Assembly: GCA_019694975.1 (NCBI GenBank)
Contig: JAIBAY010000005.1
Coordinates: 248,001 to 312,000 of the forward strand
Source of the DNA: Chitinophagales bacterium
GTDB lineage: Bacteria > Bacteroidota > Bacteroidia > Chitinophagales > UBA10324
Direction of reading: 5' to 3'
Length of the DNA stretch: 64,000 bases
Shown here: one piece after another, positions 1 to 8,189 of the stretch
How the letters are laid out: each line of letters begins with the position of its first letter
Position numbering within the stretch: position 1 is the first letter of the stretch
Translations under genes and position numbers: made by a program
The notes under the pieces: generated by a model
Database searches by the model: none
The model's input: the letters and a program-made list of their open reading frames with translations, nothing else
What the model was told of the DNA's origin: nothing

Positions 1-93
1 CCTGTATAATCAGGGTATTTATACTGGATCGGAAAAATGAAATAATAGTAATTACTTTTAAGACTCCATCCAGCAACCTTAATTTGTCAATCT

Positions 94-636
94 ATGGCCG
101 GCATTTCTGTTTTTTTCAGCTACCCGAATCCCTTTCTGCAAAGCCAGGTCAACTTTGTGAATGAAATTGAGCAGTACCTCATAAGTCGCGGACTTCAACC
201 CCGTACCATAGGTAAAACTGATTACAGCACACGCGAGCCGCTGACAGGTATTCGCAGACTGATGCTCGAATCAAATGGCCTGATCAGTGTGGCGCTCAAA
301 AGAATATCGATAGAAAAGGGTACCGCTAAACCAAACAGCGATCTAAATCAATCATCAACCGACTTTTCCGGGCGATGGCTGTCGAGTCCATGGTGCCATA
401 TTGAAGTGGCTATGGCTTTTCAGATTGGCCTGCCTATCCTGATTTTTCGGGAAAAAGGAGTGATTGATGATGGCATCCTGGAGAAAGGAATATCAGGCAT
501 CTATCTGCCGGAATTTGATTTAACAAAAGATGAGAACTACCTCCAAACGGATGAATGGCGGCAGATTATCGGAGAATGGGAAGGATATGTCCGCAGCGTG
601 GTGTCAACCAAAGGCAAACCACCGAAGCTTTATTGA
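94..636 (+). CDS. TIR-like domain protein, standalone (180 aa)
   Basis: The whole protein looks like one alpha/beta domain with TIR-like features. A first strand (ISVFFSY, residues 4-10) is followed by a helix. A hydrophobic strand (GLISVAL, 62-68) follows. Then comes SPWCHIEVAMAFQ (98-110), leading into the strand GLPILIF (112-118). W100-x3-E104 resembles the Trp/Glu pair around the catalytic glutamate of NAD-cleaving TIR domains. The family is known to me only as an uncharacterised TIR/deoxyribosyltransferase-like group, so NADase or defence function is inference. There is no signal peptide or membrane segment, so it is probably cytoplasmic. It stands alone: the next gene is convergent floA, and anything upstream lies outside the window. 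TTAATTTG at 79-86 is a one-mismatch -7 element close to the ATG. Confidence 0.6.
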   Translation: MAGISVFFSYPNPFLQSQVNFVNEIEQYLISRGLQPRTIGKTDYSTREPLTGIRRLMLESNGLISVALKRISIEKGTAKPNSDLNQSSTDFSGRWLSSPWCHIEVAMAFQIGLPILIFREKGVIDDGILEKGISGIYLPEFDLTKDENYLQTDEWRQIIGEWEGYVRSVVSTKGKPPKLY

Positions 637-863
637 ATTGTAATGCCAGCATAAGATCTGACGGGACCATACATTGCTTTCTCCCAGGTGAAAAGTTTAT
701 TTCTATGCATTACCATGCAACTTACATTGATCCGTTTCAGAGCAAAGAATTATTGCTAAACAAACAACTCCGGATAAAATCCGCTTTGAACATTATTAAA
801 GTAAGATTGATTGTTGTTTGCTGAATACTCACTCATTTCACAATATCTATTTACCCTTCCATC

Positions 864-1838
864 TCAATCCTTTTTCACCTCATGCGGACCGCCAAGTGAT
901 TCACGCATCGAAGTATCAGCCTGGATATTTTTCATTTTGTAGTAATCCATAATACCCATATTGCCGTTTCTGAATGCCTCTGCCATAGCTTGCGGAATGA
1001 GTGCCTCCGCTTCGATCACTTTTGCCCTCATCTCTGTTCCACGGGCCTTCATTTCCTGTTCGGTGGCAACCGCCATAGCACGGCGTTCTTCCGCCTTCGC
1101 CTGCGCAATATTCTTGTCTGCATTGGCCTGATCCATCTGCAGCTGTGCACCGATATTCTTACCGACATCAATATCTGCAATGTCGATCGACAAAATTTCA
1201 AATGCCGTCCCTGCATCAAGCCCTTTCGCCAGCACTACCTTGGATATAGAGTCAGGGTTTTCCAGTACATCTTTATGCGACATGGCAGAACCAATACAAC
1301 TCACAATACCTTCACCCACCCGCGCCAGCACTGTTTCTTCCCCGGCACCACCCACCAGTTTATTGATGTTAGTTCTTACCGTGACACGTGCTTTGGAAAT
1401 AAGCTGAATACCGTTTTTGGCTACAGCAGTCACCGGTGGTGTATCAATTACCTTAGGCTGTACCGACATCTGCACCGCTTCAAATACATCACGCCCGGCC
1501 AGGTTAATGGCAGTGGCCATTTTCCAATCCAATGGAATATTTGCTTTGTCAGCCGATATGATAGCCCGTATAACCTGGTTAACATTACCTCCGGCCAGGA
1601 AATGTGTTTCAATTTCATTGGAAGAAACATGCAAGCCGGCCTTGGTGGAATTGATGAGTGCATCCACCACCAAAGCAGCCGGCACCTTCCGGATACGCAT
1701 GGCCACCAGTTGCCCGATGCCAATCGGCGCGCCGGCTACCAATGCCCTTATCCAAAGGTTCAGCGGAACGATATACAGAAACAAGAATATCAGTATGATG
1801 ACCAGCACCGCTACTATTCCTAAAAAGACCGGATCCAT
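864..1838 (-). CDS. floA: Flotillin-like protein FloA
   Basis: FloA-family (YqfA/UPF0365) membrane scaffold of 324 aa, close to the usual ~330. One hydrophobic hairpin or TM segment occupies residues 4-30, followed by a cytoplasmic SPFH-like region. The C-terminal third is rich in Ala/Glu/Lys ([20 protein letters not shown]), as expected for the oligomerising coiled coil of flotillins. In Bacillus, FloA organises membrane microdomains together with NfeD-type partners. Here it begins 3 nt after the stop of the nfeD-like gene, so the two are clearly co-transcribed. The ATG at 1838 sits directly before the TM segment and is the natural start. The family assignment is firm; a raft role in this Gram-negative organism is inferred. 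Confidence 0.93.
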   Translation of the reverse strand: MDPVFLGIVAVLVIILIFLFLYIVPLNLWIRALVAGAPIGIGQLVAMRIRKVPAALVVDALINSTKAGLHVSSNEIETHFLAGGNVNQVIRAIISADKANIPLDWKMATAINLAGRDVFEAVQMSVQPKVIDTPPVTAVAKNGIQLISKARVTVRTNINKLVGGAGEETVLARVGEGIVSCIGSAMSHKDVLENPDSISKVVLAKGLDAGTAFEILSIDIADIDVGKNIGAQLQMDQANADKNIAQAKAEERRAMAVATEQEMKARGTEMRAKVIEAEALIPQAMAEAFRNGNMGIMDYYKMKNIQADTSMRESLGGPHEVKKD

Positions 1839-1841
1839 AGT

Positions 1842-2312
1842 TTATGTTTTTTGCCTGATGAAAATTTTATTCATAGAAATCTTTATCACTTCAATGGGTT
1901 TACCTTCGTCAATATACTCCCCCATTGACTGCACTTCATACGTTACATCGTTAAATAATCCCTTACCGATGAAGCTGATCTTAGAGAGTGCGATACCGCT
2001 GTCACCTACCTTTATCAATGCAGTATCTATCTCATTCATCTTTCCCTTTACCGTATCACGCAGGGTAAGGCCATTGAATACGCCTGTCCTGTAGCCCACG
2101 ACAATGGAAAGAAAGGTGAAAACTGCGGTGCCAACCAATGTGAGTGTGCCGGCCAAAACGCCAAAATTTGAAAATGAAAAGACCACACCGGCAATCATCG
2201 TCATCGTGCCAATAGCGGCAAACAGGGTGATGCCGGGAATAAAAAAAACTTCCAGGAAAACCAGCAGCCATCCGACAAACAAAATTAATATCACTAACCA
2301 CCAACTCATCAT
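1842..2312 (-). CDS. NfeD-like membrane protein, flotillin partner
   Basis: Protein of 156 aa with three or four N-terminal membrane segments (roughly residues 4-25, 28-50 and 55-75). A soluble C-terminal part (about 90-156) carries GDSGIALSKISFIGKGLFND, the OB-fold pattern of the NfeD C-terminal domain. NfeD-type proteins of this short class (YuaF/YqeZ-like, no ClpP-type protease domain) accompany flotillins. It is the first gene of a two-gene operon with floA. A consensus TATATTTG element (2329-2336, minus strand) lies 16 nt before the start. Two ATG codons are adjacent (MMS); the first is used here. Family and pairing are well supported; the exact role is inferred from other bacteria. Confidence 0.85.
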   Translation of the reverse strand: MMSWWLVILILFVGWLLVFLEVFFIPGITLFAAIGTMTMIAGVVFSFSNFGVLAGTLTLVGTAVFTFLSIVVGYRTGVFNGLTLRDTVKGKMNEIDTALIKVGDSGIALSKISFIGKGLFNDVTYEVQSMGEYIDEGKPIEVIKISMNKIFIRQKT

Positions 2313-2328
2313 TCGACCTTTAAGGTGC

Positions 2329-2336
2329 CAAATATA
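2329..2336 (-). promoter_or_regulatory. -7 promoter element TATATTTG of nfeD-floA
   Basis: Exact match to the Bacteroidota -7 consensus TAnnTTTG on the minus strand, 16 nt before the nfeD start codon. No TTG lies 17-23 nt upstream, so only the -7 half is seen. Confidence 0.6.
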
Positions 2337-2620
2337 AAGCAGAATAATTACTCTTGGCTTATTTCACCGCAAACAACAATTTACTGTATGGCTGATGTTG
2401 TTTTCATGCTTCATTCCAGGCTCCGGCAAAAAACCTGCTGTTGATGCAACGATGGCGAATGCGCATCTTCAATCAACTCCCTTGGGAAACCTATTTTACA
2501 TCATTCTTCGCTAATTAACAATGCATCCAGGGGTTCATGACATAATACACCAAATCACACGAAGCCAACTCCGTAATAAATGACCTGTTTCATTAATCGC
2601 CTGCAACTTATCTTGCACCA
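2337..2620. other. Intergenic region between divergent nfeD and rlmH
   Basis: Together with the adjoining nfeD promoter this makes a 308-bp gap. I see no open reading frame of note, RNA gene or repeat in it. A TATCTTGC string about 10 nt before the rlmH ATG is a poor -7 candidate. Confidence 0.5.
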
Positions 2621-3088
2621 ATGAAGATTAAGCTGATCACTTTTTCGAAGGATGATGACAAGCATGTGCGTGCCCTCTTTGAGCTCTATGCACAACGTCT
2701 CAAGCATTACACTTCATTTGAGTACCTTAATTTCAAGCCGGAGAAATCGGCTGATCCTGCATCACAAAAAAAGAAGGATGCGGATATGCTGCTGAAAAAA
2801 ATGGAAGATCATGCCATGCTCATACTATTGGATGAACAAGGAGAGGAAATGAATTCTATTCAACTGGCAGGTTTTATTTCCGGCAAAATGAACGCAGCGG
2901 TCAGGTCACTTCAATTTGTTATCGGAGGTGCCTATGGTTTCGACAAGCGTGTTTATCACCGGTGCAACGGGATGATATCACTTTCAAAATTCACCCTGCC
3001 TCATCAGTTGGCAAAGGTGGTTATGGCTGAACAGCTTTACCGGGCTTTTACAATTATCAGGAATGAAAAATATCACCATGGTGAATAA
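2621..3088 (+). CDS. rlmH: 23S rRNA pseudouridine-1915 N3-methyltransferase RlmH
   Basis: The 155-aa length matches RlmH (SPOUT family). The trefoil-knot SAM site is visible: LILLDEQGEE at about 67-76, then FVIGGAYGFD (99-108). The C-terminus holds the LSKFTLPHQLAKVVMAEQLY segment and ends in YHHGE, the conserved terminal YHH of the family. The enzyme methylates pseudouridine 1915 in helix 69 of 23S rRNA on assembled 70S ribosomes. It is transcribed divergently from nfeD and ends 93 nt before the rhomboid gene. The ATG at 2621 gives the typical MKIKLI start. Confidence 0.96.
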   Translation: MKIKLITFSKDDDKHVRALFELYAQRLKHYTSFEYLNFKPEKSADPASQKKKDADMLLKKMEDHAMLILLDEQGEEMNSIQLAGFISGKMNAAVRSLQFVIGGAYGFDKRVYHRCNGMISLSKFTLPHQLAKVVMAEQLYRAFTIIRNEKYHHGE

Positions 3089-3181
3089 AGTCACTCCTGG
3101 TTTTTGTGATAATTTGTATCAGGCAGTCGCTGCTGCTAATCTCAACTTATGTCTGCATCTTTGCTCCTGTAAAAAATTGAT

Positions 3182-3799
3182 ATGGGATTCGATATCACAT
3201 TAGTGCTGATAATAATCACGGTGGCCGTCTCCATTGCAGCTTTTCAGTCAGAGGACCTCAGGAACAGACTCCTCATGAATCCCTATGTCGTGAAACATGA
3301 CCGGCAGTGGTACCGGTTCATCTCTTCCGGATTTATTCATGCCAACTGGACCCACCTGCTCTTCAATATCATTGTATTTTATTCTTTCAGTTCAATTGTT
3401 AAATATTATTATGATGCGCACTTTGGTATGCGTGCCACCTGGTATTTTTTGATCTTATACCTTGGTGGCATGATTATATCGGATCTGCCGACTTATATCA
3501 GGCATCAGAATCATCCATGGTATAACAGCCTTGGGGCGTCGGGAGCTGTTTCTGCTGTTTTGTTTGCTTTTATTTTCTTTGATCCCCTGGGTACTATCTA
3601 TTTTTATTTTCTTCCGATGCCCGGCATTGTAATGGGCATTCTGTATCTTGGTTACTCATGGTACATGGCGAAGCAGGGTGGTGATAACATTAACCATGAT
3701 GCTCATTTCTATGGCGCTGTTTTCGGCATCGTTTACACATTTTTGCTCAAACCATCGCTGGGCCTTGATTTCTTTCATAAACTCCTGCAATTTTCATAA
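3182..3799 (+). CDS. Rhomboid-family intramembrane serine protease
   Basis: A 205-aa polytopic protein with six hydrophobic segments. The rhomboid catalytic serine lies in NSLGASGAVSA (S120 of GASG). The catalytic histidine is in NHDAHFYGAVFG (H175, followed by the GxxxG-type helix). The WTHLLFN segment (56-62) matches the conserved H-x-x-x-N stretch of TM2. Substrates are unknown. A near-consensus -7 element, CATCTTTG (3156-3163), lies 18 nt upstream. Catalytic residues are all present, so an active protease is likely. Confidence 0.93.
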   Translation: MGFDITLVLIIITVAVSIAAFQSEDLRNRLLMNPYVVKHDRQWYRFISSGFIHANWTHLLFNIIVFYSFSSIVKYYYDAHFGMRATWYFLILYLGGMIISDLPTYIRHQNHPWYNSLGASGAVSAVLFAFIFFDPLGTIYFYFLPMPGIVMGILYLGYSWYMAKQGGDNINHDAHFYGAVFGIVYTFLLKPSLGLDFFHKLLQFS

Positions 3800-3843
3800 C
3801 AGCTTCCGCTCATGGTTCTAAAAGTTTTTTAACCCTACGATAG

Positions 3844-4860
3844 ATGATTGACCTCAGAAGTGATACTGTAACCCGGCCAACCAAAACCATGCTAGATGCC
3901 ATGATGAACGCACCGGTCGGCGATGATGTATTTGGTGATGACCCAACCATCAATGCACTGGAAGCCAAAGCGGCTGCATTATTCGGCATGGAAGCAGCCT
4001 TGTTTTGTCCATCCGGCACCATGACCAATCAAATCGCAGTTAAAACACATACGCAGCCCGGTGATGAAGTGATCATCGAACGTTCCAATCATGTTTACTT
4101 TTACGAAGCCGGCGGCATTGCCTTTCATTCAGGTTGTTCCGTCAGGCTGATCAATGGCAACAGGGGCAGAATTACGCCGTTCGATATCACTGACAATATC
4201 AACCCTGTAAATGACCATCATGCTGTCACCCGCCTGGTGAGTATTGAAAATACTGCCAATCGCGGTGGTGGAAGCTACTATACTTTGCAGGAAATGACTG
4301 CCCTCAGCAATGCTGCCCATGAATCAGGTATTAAAATCCATCTGGATGGTGCGCGGATATTCAATGCGCTCGTCGAGTTGAATGTGTCACCTGTTGAAGT
4401 AGGAAAACACTTCGACTCTATCTCCTGCTGCCTGTCCAAAGGTTTAGGTTGCCCGGTTGGGTCACTGCTGTTATCTGATAAGGAGTTTATCAGGCGGGCA
4501 AGAAAATATCGTAAAGTGTTTGGTGGCGGTATGCGGCAGGCAGGTATTCTCGCCGCCGCGGGTATCTATGCCCTTGATCATCACATCCACCGCCTGAAAG
4601 ATGATCATCGAAGGGCACAGGCAATTGGGAAAGTTTTAGCAGACGCACATTACATCGACTGGCTTCTGCCGGTTGACACCAATATCATCATCTTCCGTTT
4701 GCGCGATGAGTTTGATGCGGCAGGATTTGTACAGCAGCTCAAAGCACATGAAATACTGGCTGTCCCTATCGGGAAAAACCAGGTACGCATGGTTACACAC
4801 CTTGATGTGGATGATGAAATGCTGCAAAGAGTGATTAATGTGTTAACAACAATGTACTGA
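3844..4860 (+). CDS. ltaE: Low-specificity L-threonine aldolase
   Basis: A 338-aa fold-type I PLP enzyme that cleaves threonine or allo-threonine to glycine and acetaldehyde. Family landmarks are present: [13 protein letters not shown] at the N-terminus, [10 protein letters not shown] (26-35), the ring-stacking histidine in [10 protein letters not shown] (H83), the cofactor-binding aspartate in HLDGAR (D168), and the Schiff-base lysine in [12 protein letters not shown] (K199). The ATG at 3844 begins the conserved MIDLRSDT. The gene follows the rhomboid gene by 44 nt and precedes the DUF547 gene by 40 nt, so it may share a transcript with both. Stereospecificity cannot be told from the sequence. 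Confidence 0.94.
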   Translation: MIDLRSDTVTRPTKTMLDAMMNAPVGDDVFGDDPTINALEAKAAALFGMEAALFCPSGTMTNQIAVKTHTQPGDEVIIERSNHVYFYEAGGIAFHSGCSVRLINGNRGRITPFDITDNINPVNDHHAVTRLVSIENTANRGGGSYYTLQEMTALSNAAHESGIKIHLDGARIFNALVELNVSPVEVGKHFDSISCCLSKGLGCPVGSLLLSDKEFIRRARKYRKVFGGGMRQAGILAAAGIYALDHHIHRLKDDHRRAQAIGKVLADAHYIDWLLPVDTNIIIFRLRDEFDAAGFVQQLKAHEILAVPIGKNQVRMVTHLDVDDEMLQRVINVLTTMY

Positions 4861-4900
4861 TCAGCAGCAGCACGCACCCACTGCATCAAGCCGGTATCTT

Positions 4901-5623
4901 ATGACTGCCACCTTACTCTCGCAAGAGCTGCTCTTAGCAGTGAGATCAGATAAGCCTGTGGAACCGCTGCTGTCGGCACTCGGTAATTTATCCGGCAATG
5001 CATTAATAAATGACTTAACAGGTATCAATGAGCGAAAGTCATTCTGGTTGAATATCTACAATTCCTTTCTTCAGATTAAATTGCAGCATGCGCAGCCGGC
5101 ACTGAACCGCTTTGTTAAGAGGATCCGCTTCTTCAGCAAAAAAAATATTCTCATCGCCGGTCAGCACCTTTCATTGAATGACATTGAACATGGTATCCTG
5201 AGAAATTCATCAATCTGGTGGAGCATGGGTCATCTGAGAAAAATCAATCCTTCGAGTTTCGAAAAGCTGCAGCGCGTACATTTGGATTACAGGATTCATT
5301 TTGCCTTAAACTGCGGCGCTTCAAGTTGTCCTCCTATCACCTTTTATCAGCCTCACCGGCTGGACACACAATTAAATGAGGCGATGTATGCGTTTCTTGA
5401 AAGCGACATTGTTTTCAACCATGATCATTCGCAGGCAATGGTTTCTGCAATTTTCAAATGGTACAAAGCTGATTTTGGCGGAACTGCCGGAATAGTGAGG
5501 CTCATCAGTAATCATTTTCAACTCAAAAATCCACATAAACTCCGCATCACATATAAACCTTATGACTGGCATATAAGGCCGAAATATTTCGCACCTTTCA
5601 TTACGACCAACACGGTTCATTAA
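4901..5623 (+). CDS. DUF547 domain protein
   Basis: Protein of 240 aa. It shows the DUF547 pattern: FWLNIYNSFLQIKL (about 49-62), LNDIEHGILR, and HFALNCGASSCPPI (about 130-143). The last carries the conserved cysteines and asparagine of this family, sometimes linked to a transglutaminase-like or cysteine-peptidase-like fold. No clear signal peptide is seen. The next gene starts 14 nt after the stop, so the two are probably co-transcribed. The biochemical role of DUF547 proteins is not established. Confidence 0.85.
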   Translation: MTATLLSQELLLAVRSDKPVEPLLSALGNLSGNALINDLTGINERKSFWLNIYNSFLQIKLQHAQPALNRFVKRIRFFSKKNILIAGQHLSLNDIEHGILRNSSIWWSMGHLRKINPSSFEKLQRVHLDYRIHFALNCGASSCPPITFYQPHRLDTQLNEAMYAFLESDIVFNHDHSQAMVSAIFKWYKADFGGTAGIVRLISNHFQLKNPHKLRITYKPYDWHIRPKYFAPFITTNTVH

Positions 5624-5637
5624 CACGAAACAAAAAC

Positions 5638-7119
5638 ATGATTCCCAAAAAAAACGGCAGCAAGGGCATTGTATTACTATTCCTGCTGATCGTGCTTATG
5701 GCGCATATGCCATTTCTCACCGCCGATCCCGACATTCATCTTTCCGGTAGTCGTGACGCATTTACCGATGAAGGATTAAACACGAGCCAACTTCGAAATT
5801 ACATTAACCATGGCTACCTCGATTTTTGGGAAAGTGACAACCTGGTTAAAACCCCGCTTTTCAATTTATTGCTTTTCCTTCCACTTCAGCTTTTCGGCAC
5901 CAAAATTATCATCGCACGTCTCACCATCCTGTTGCTTATTTTTTCGATATTGCTGCTTCTATCTACTCATCTATATTTCCGGCAATTGGTTCCGTTTCTA
6001 TGCCTGACTACGCTGATTCAATATCATGTGTTTCAATATTCGCATTACAGCCTGAGTGAAATGCTTTCGGTATCGCTTATTGCGGCAGGCTTGATCTACC
6101 TGATTCATTTTATCAGCAATAGCATGCAAAACCATTTGACCCTGTTCATTGCAACCCTGTTACTTGCTTTGGCTTTCTTTGTTAAAATCCAGTTTATATA
6201 TATCATTCCGCTTATTCCTGCCACCGTGATACTTTGCCGGATCATTTTCGGCCAAAAGACAATTGCCCCATTCTTCGGCTACGGTCCGGTATTTTTTTCT
6301 ATCCTTCTCATTGTTGCCTTTCTTTCATTTTACCTGTTATCCTGGTACTTTCCGCACCGGGAGATATTCAACTATGTCCTGCAGGAAGAAGCAGCCGGTA
6401 AATATACCAGTCTGGAAAACAGCATTCGAACAGTTGCTTTCAATACGGTTTGTGTGCTTTTCAGTTCAGCCACTTGGATGATCAACAGTTTGTTTATCTG
6501 TTGCTTTTTAACAGGTTGCCTGCTATGGAAAATCGGCGCAGGTTTTCAATTTAAAGTTGCTTTTGCGGTTAGTACTTGCTGGTTGATATGGGAACTTCAT
6601 AAACTGACAATGATTTATTTACCATCGAGGTACCTGGTTAGCTACTACTTCTCCGGTGGCCTGCTGTCAAGTATTGTTCTCGCTGAATTAATGTACAACC
6701 TGTTATACAAAACTGCATGGAAGATTTCAGGCATCCTCTTGCTTTTTGCTTTTATTTTGGTAAATGGTTTTGATTATGCTGCCATGTATGCCAGCCGCGC
6801 ATTCAAAACAAAAGAGATCAACGTATACTTTGCACACACATTAGCCGACAAGAAAGATGCGTTGGTGCTTGGGCCATGGGCACCGGCCTTTACCTGGGAC
6901 AGCAAGGTTATTTCCAGGCCCGTTTGGTATCATTTTATGAATGATGAGCATGTGCTGCAGCAGCATCCTGCCGCCATTTTATCCGAACCTGATGAAGAAG
7001 AATCGAACCAGGCATATCAGCAGCATGATTTGCGCCTTGATGAACATGCTGATTCTGTGAAACATTTTACAATTGGCCGATGGGAAGTTATTACTTACTG
7101 GATCACAGCGCAGCGATAA
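5638..7119 (+). CDS. GT-C type membrane glycosyltransferase (PMT_2/ArnT-like)
   Basis: A 493-aa polytopic protein with about ten hydrophobic segments and a short soluble C-terminal domain. After the first TM segment comes an extracytoplasmic loop with DAFTDEGLNTSQLRNYINHG. Its acidic pair followed by a helix is the usual position of the catalytic Asp/Glu in GT-C enzymes of the PMT/ArnT superfamily, which use lipid-linked sugar donors. The acceptor is unknown. It follows the DUF547 gene by 14 nt. The assignment rests on topology and the DEG motif, not on a full family match. Confidence 0.7.
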   Translation: MIPKKNGSKGIVLLFLLIVLMAHMPFLTADPDIHLSGSRDAFTDEGLNTSQLRNYINHGYLDFWESDNLVKTPLFNLLLFLPLQLFGTKIIIARLTILLLIFSILLLLSTHLYFRQLVPFLCLTTLIQYHVFQYSHYSLSEMLSVSLIAAGLIYLIHFISNSMQNHLTLFIATLLLALAFFVKIQFIYIIPLIPATVILCRIIFGQKTIAPFFGYGPVFFSILLIVAFLSFYLLSWYFPHREIFNYVLQEEAAGKYTSLENSIRTVAFNTVCVLFSSATWMINSLFICCFLTGCLLWKIGAGFQFKVAFAVSTCWLIWELHKLTMIYLPSRYLVSYYFSGGLLSSIVLAELMYNLLYKTAWKISGILLLFAFILVNGFDYAAMYASRAFKTKEINVYFAHTLADKKDALVLGPWAPAFTWDSKVISRPVWYHFMNDEHVLQQHPAAILSEPDEEESNQAYQQHDLRLDEHADSVKHFTIGRWEVITYWITAQR

Positions 7120-7158
7120 ATAACCTCGCCTGAACCAGGAATTGTATTTAGATGCTGT

Positions 7159-8076
7159 TCAAAGCAGTTCAGCACTTGCAAGGTCTTCCGTTGCCGGTTT
7201 ACGGCTTTTACGAAGCTGTCGAAATTTCAGGAACATATATACCACCACAGAACTGAGGATGATCAACGTTCCGGCATAAAACCCGGGATGCAGTTCATTT
7301 TGTTCATGGTAAAAGATAAATGCAAGGGTAATTCCATATAAGGGTTCCATGTTAATGGAAAGATTGGCCGTGAAAGCAGAGATATTTCTCAGTGCCTTCA
7401 TCGAAAGGTTGAAGGGAATTACCGTACAGACCACGGTAAATATCGTAAGCAATATCCATTCGCCGGGAGCCGGCAGATATTTTTCGGTGGGAAAAAACCA
7501 GAGATAGAGCGGCATCAATAAGGTGAGGTACAAAAATCCGCTGCACAATTCATAAGTTGTTACTGTTTCGGAATTGTAAACAGACATCAGCATTTTATTG
7601 CGGATAGTGAAATACGATCCGAGAAAGGCGGAGATCAGGCCAAGCAGGACGCCTGTTCTGTACTGAACATTGAATTCAAAAATCAGGAACATGCCTGTTG
7701 CGGCGAAAAGCGCAAGCCCCAGTTCAAACCATTGAAATCTGCGGCCCGTAAGCAGCGGTTCCAGGATCGAGGAAAAGACGGCAATCATGGCAAGGCAGCT
7801 CATCCCAACCGAAATATTGGAATATTTGATAGAGCCGTAAAAAAACAGCCAATGAACCGCAACGAGGCATCCCACGTAGCTGATGCGTAGCGCCTCCTTA
7901 AAAGGCAGTCTTTTCACTTTGCCGGTGAATAATGCAATGGCAAGCCAGCAGGCGGATGTTAACAGCAATCGGTACCAAACCAGCACACCTTCCGTAAGGT
8001 CAATGGCCCTGGCAAAAATGCCGGTGAATCCCCATAACAGGATGGCAGTATGAAGGTAGAGATACGACTTACGCAT
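7159..8076 (-). CDS. EamA/DMT-family transporter
   Basis: A 305-aa integral membrane protein with ten predicted TM helices in two EamA repeats (about 5-135 and 150-285). It has the basic C-terminal tail typical of drug/metabolite transporters (KFRQLRKSRKP). Substrates in this superfamily (amino acids, nucleotide sugars, drugs and others) cannot be predicted here. A consensus TACATTTG element lies only 7 nt before the ATG, so the mRNA leader would be very short or absent. It converges with the GT-C gene. Confidence 0.9.
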   Translation of the reverse strand: MRKSYLYLHTAILLWGFTGIFARAIDLTEGVLVWYRLLLTSACWLAIALFTGKVKRLPFKEALRISYVGCLVAVHWLFFYGSIKYSNISVGMSCLAMIAVFSSILEPLLTGRRFQWFELGLALFAATGMFLIFEFNVQYRTGVLLGLISAFLGSYFTIRNKMLMSVYNSETVTTYELCSGFLYLTLLMPLYLWFFPTEKYLPAPGEWILLTIFTVVCTVIPFNLSMKALRNISAFTANLSINMEPLYGITLAFIFYHEQNELHPGFYAGTLIILSSVVVYMFLKFRQLRKSRKPATEDLASAELL

Positions 8077-8083
8077 AAGGCCA

Positions 8084-8091
8084 CAAATGTA
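8084..8091 (-). promoter_or_regulatory. -7 promoter element TACATTTG of the EamA gene
   Basis: Exact TAnnTTTG on the minus strand. Only 7 nt separate its last base from the start codon, which suggests a leaderless or near-leaderless transcript. Confidence 0.6.
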
Positions 8092-8134
8092 TCAAATCAA
8101 TCAGCAGGAATCTGCTTTGACAGGTTCTCAAAAA

Positions 8135-8169
8135 AAGAACCGCCCTGCTCAATCAGCAGGGCGGTTCTT
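8135..8169 (-). terminator. Intrinsic terminator of the OmpA-family gene
   Basis: A perfect 15-bp inverted repeat (arms 8135-8149 and 8155-8169, GC-rich core) has a 5-nt loop. An A-run at 8130-8136 reads as a U-tract on the minus strand. It lies about 20 nt beyond the ompA stop. Confidence 0.9.
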
Positions 8170-8189
8170 ACATTTAACTGTCAGGCCTT

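Noticed and set aside
555..824. 89-aa frame after the TIR-like gene
   Set aside because: Starts inside that gene in another frame, no recognisable domain and no upstream signal.
990..1823. 277-aa plus-strand open frame
   Set aside because: Exactly antisense to floA, composition unlike a real protein (His/Arg/Cys-rich), no promoter element; shadow frame.
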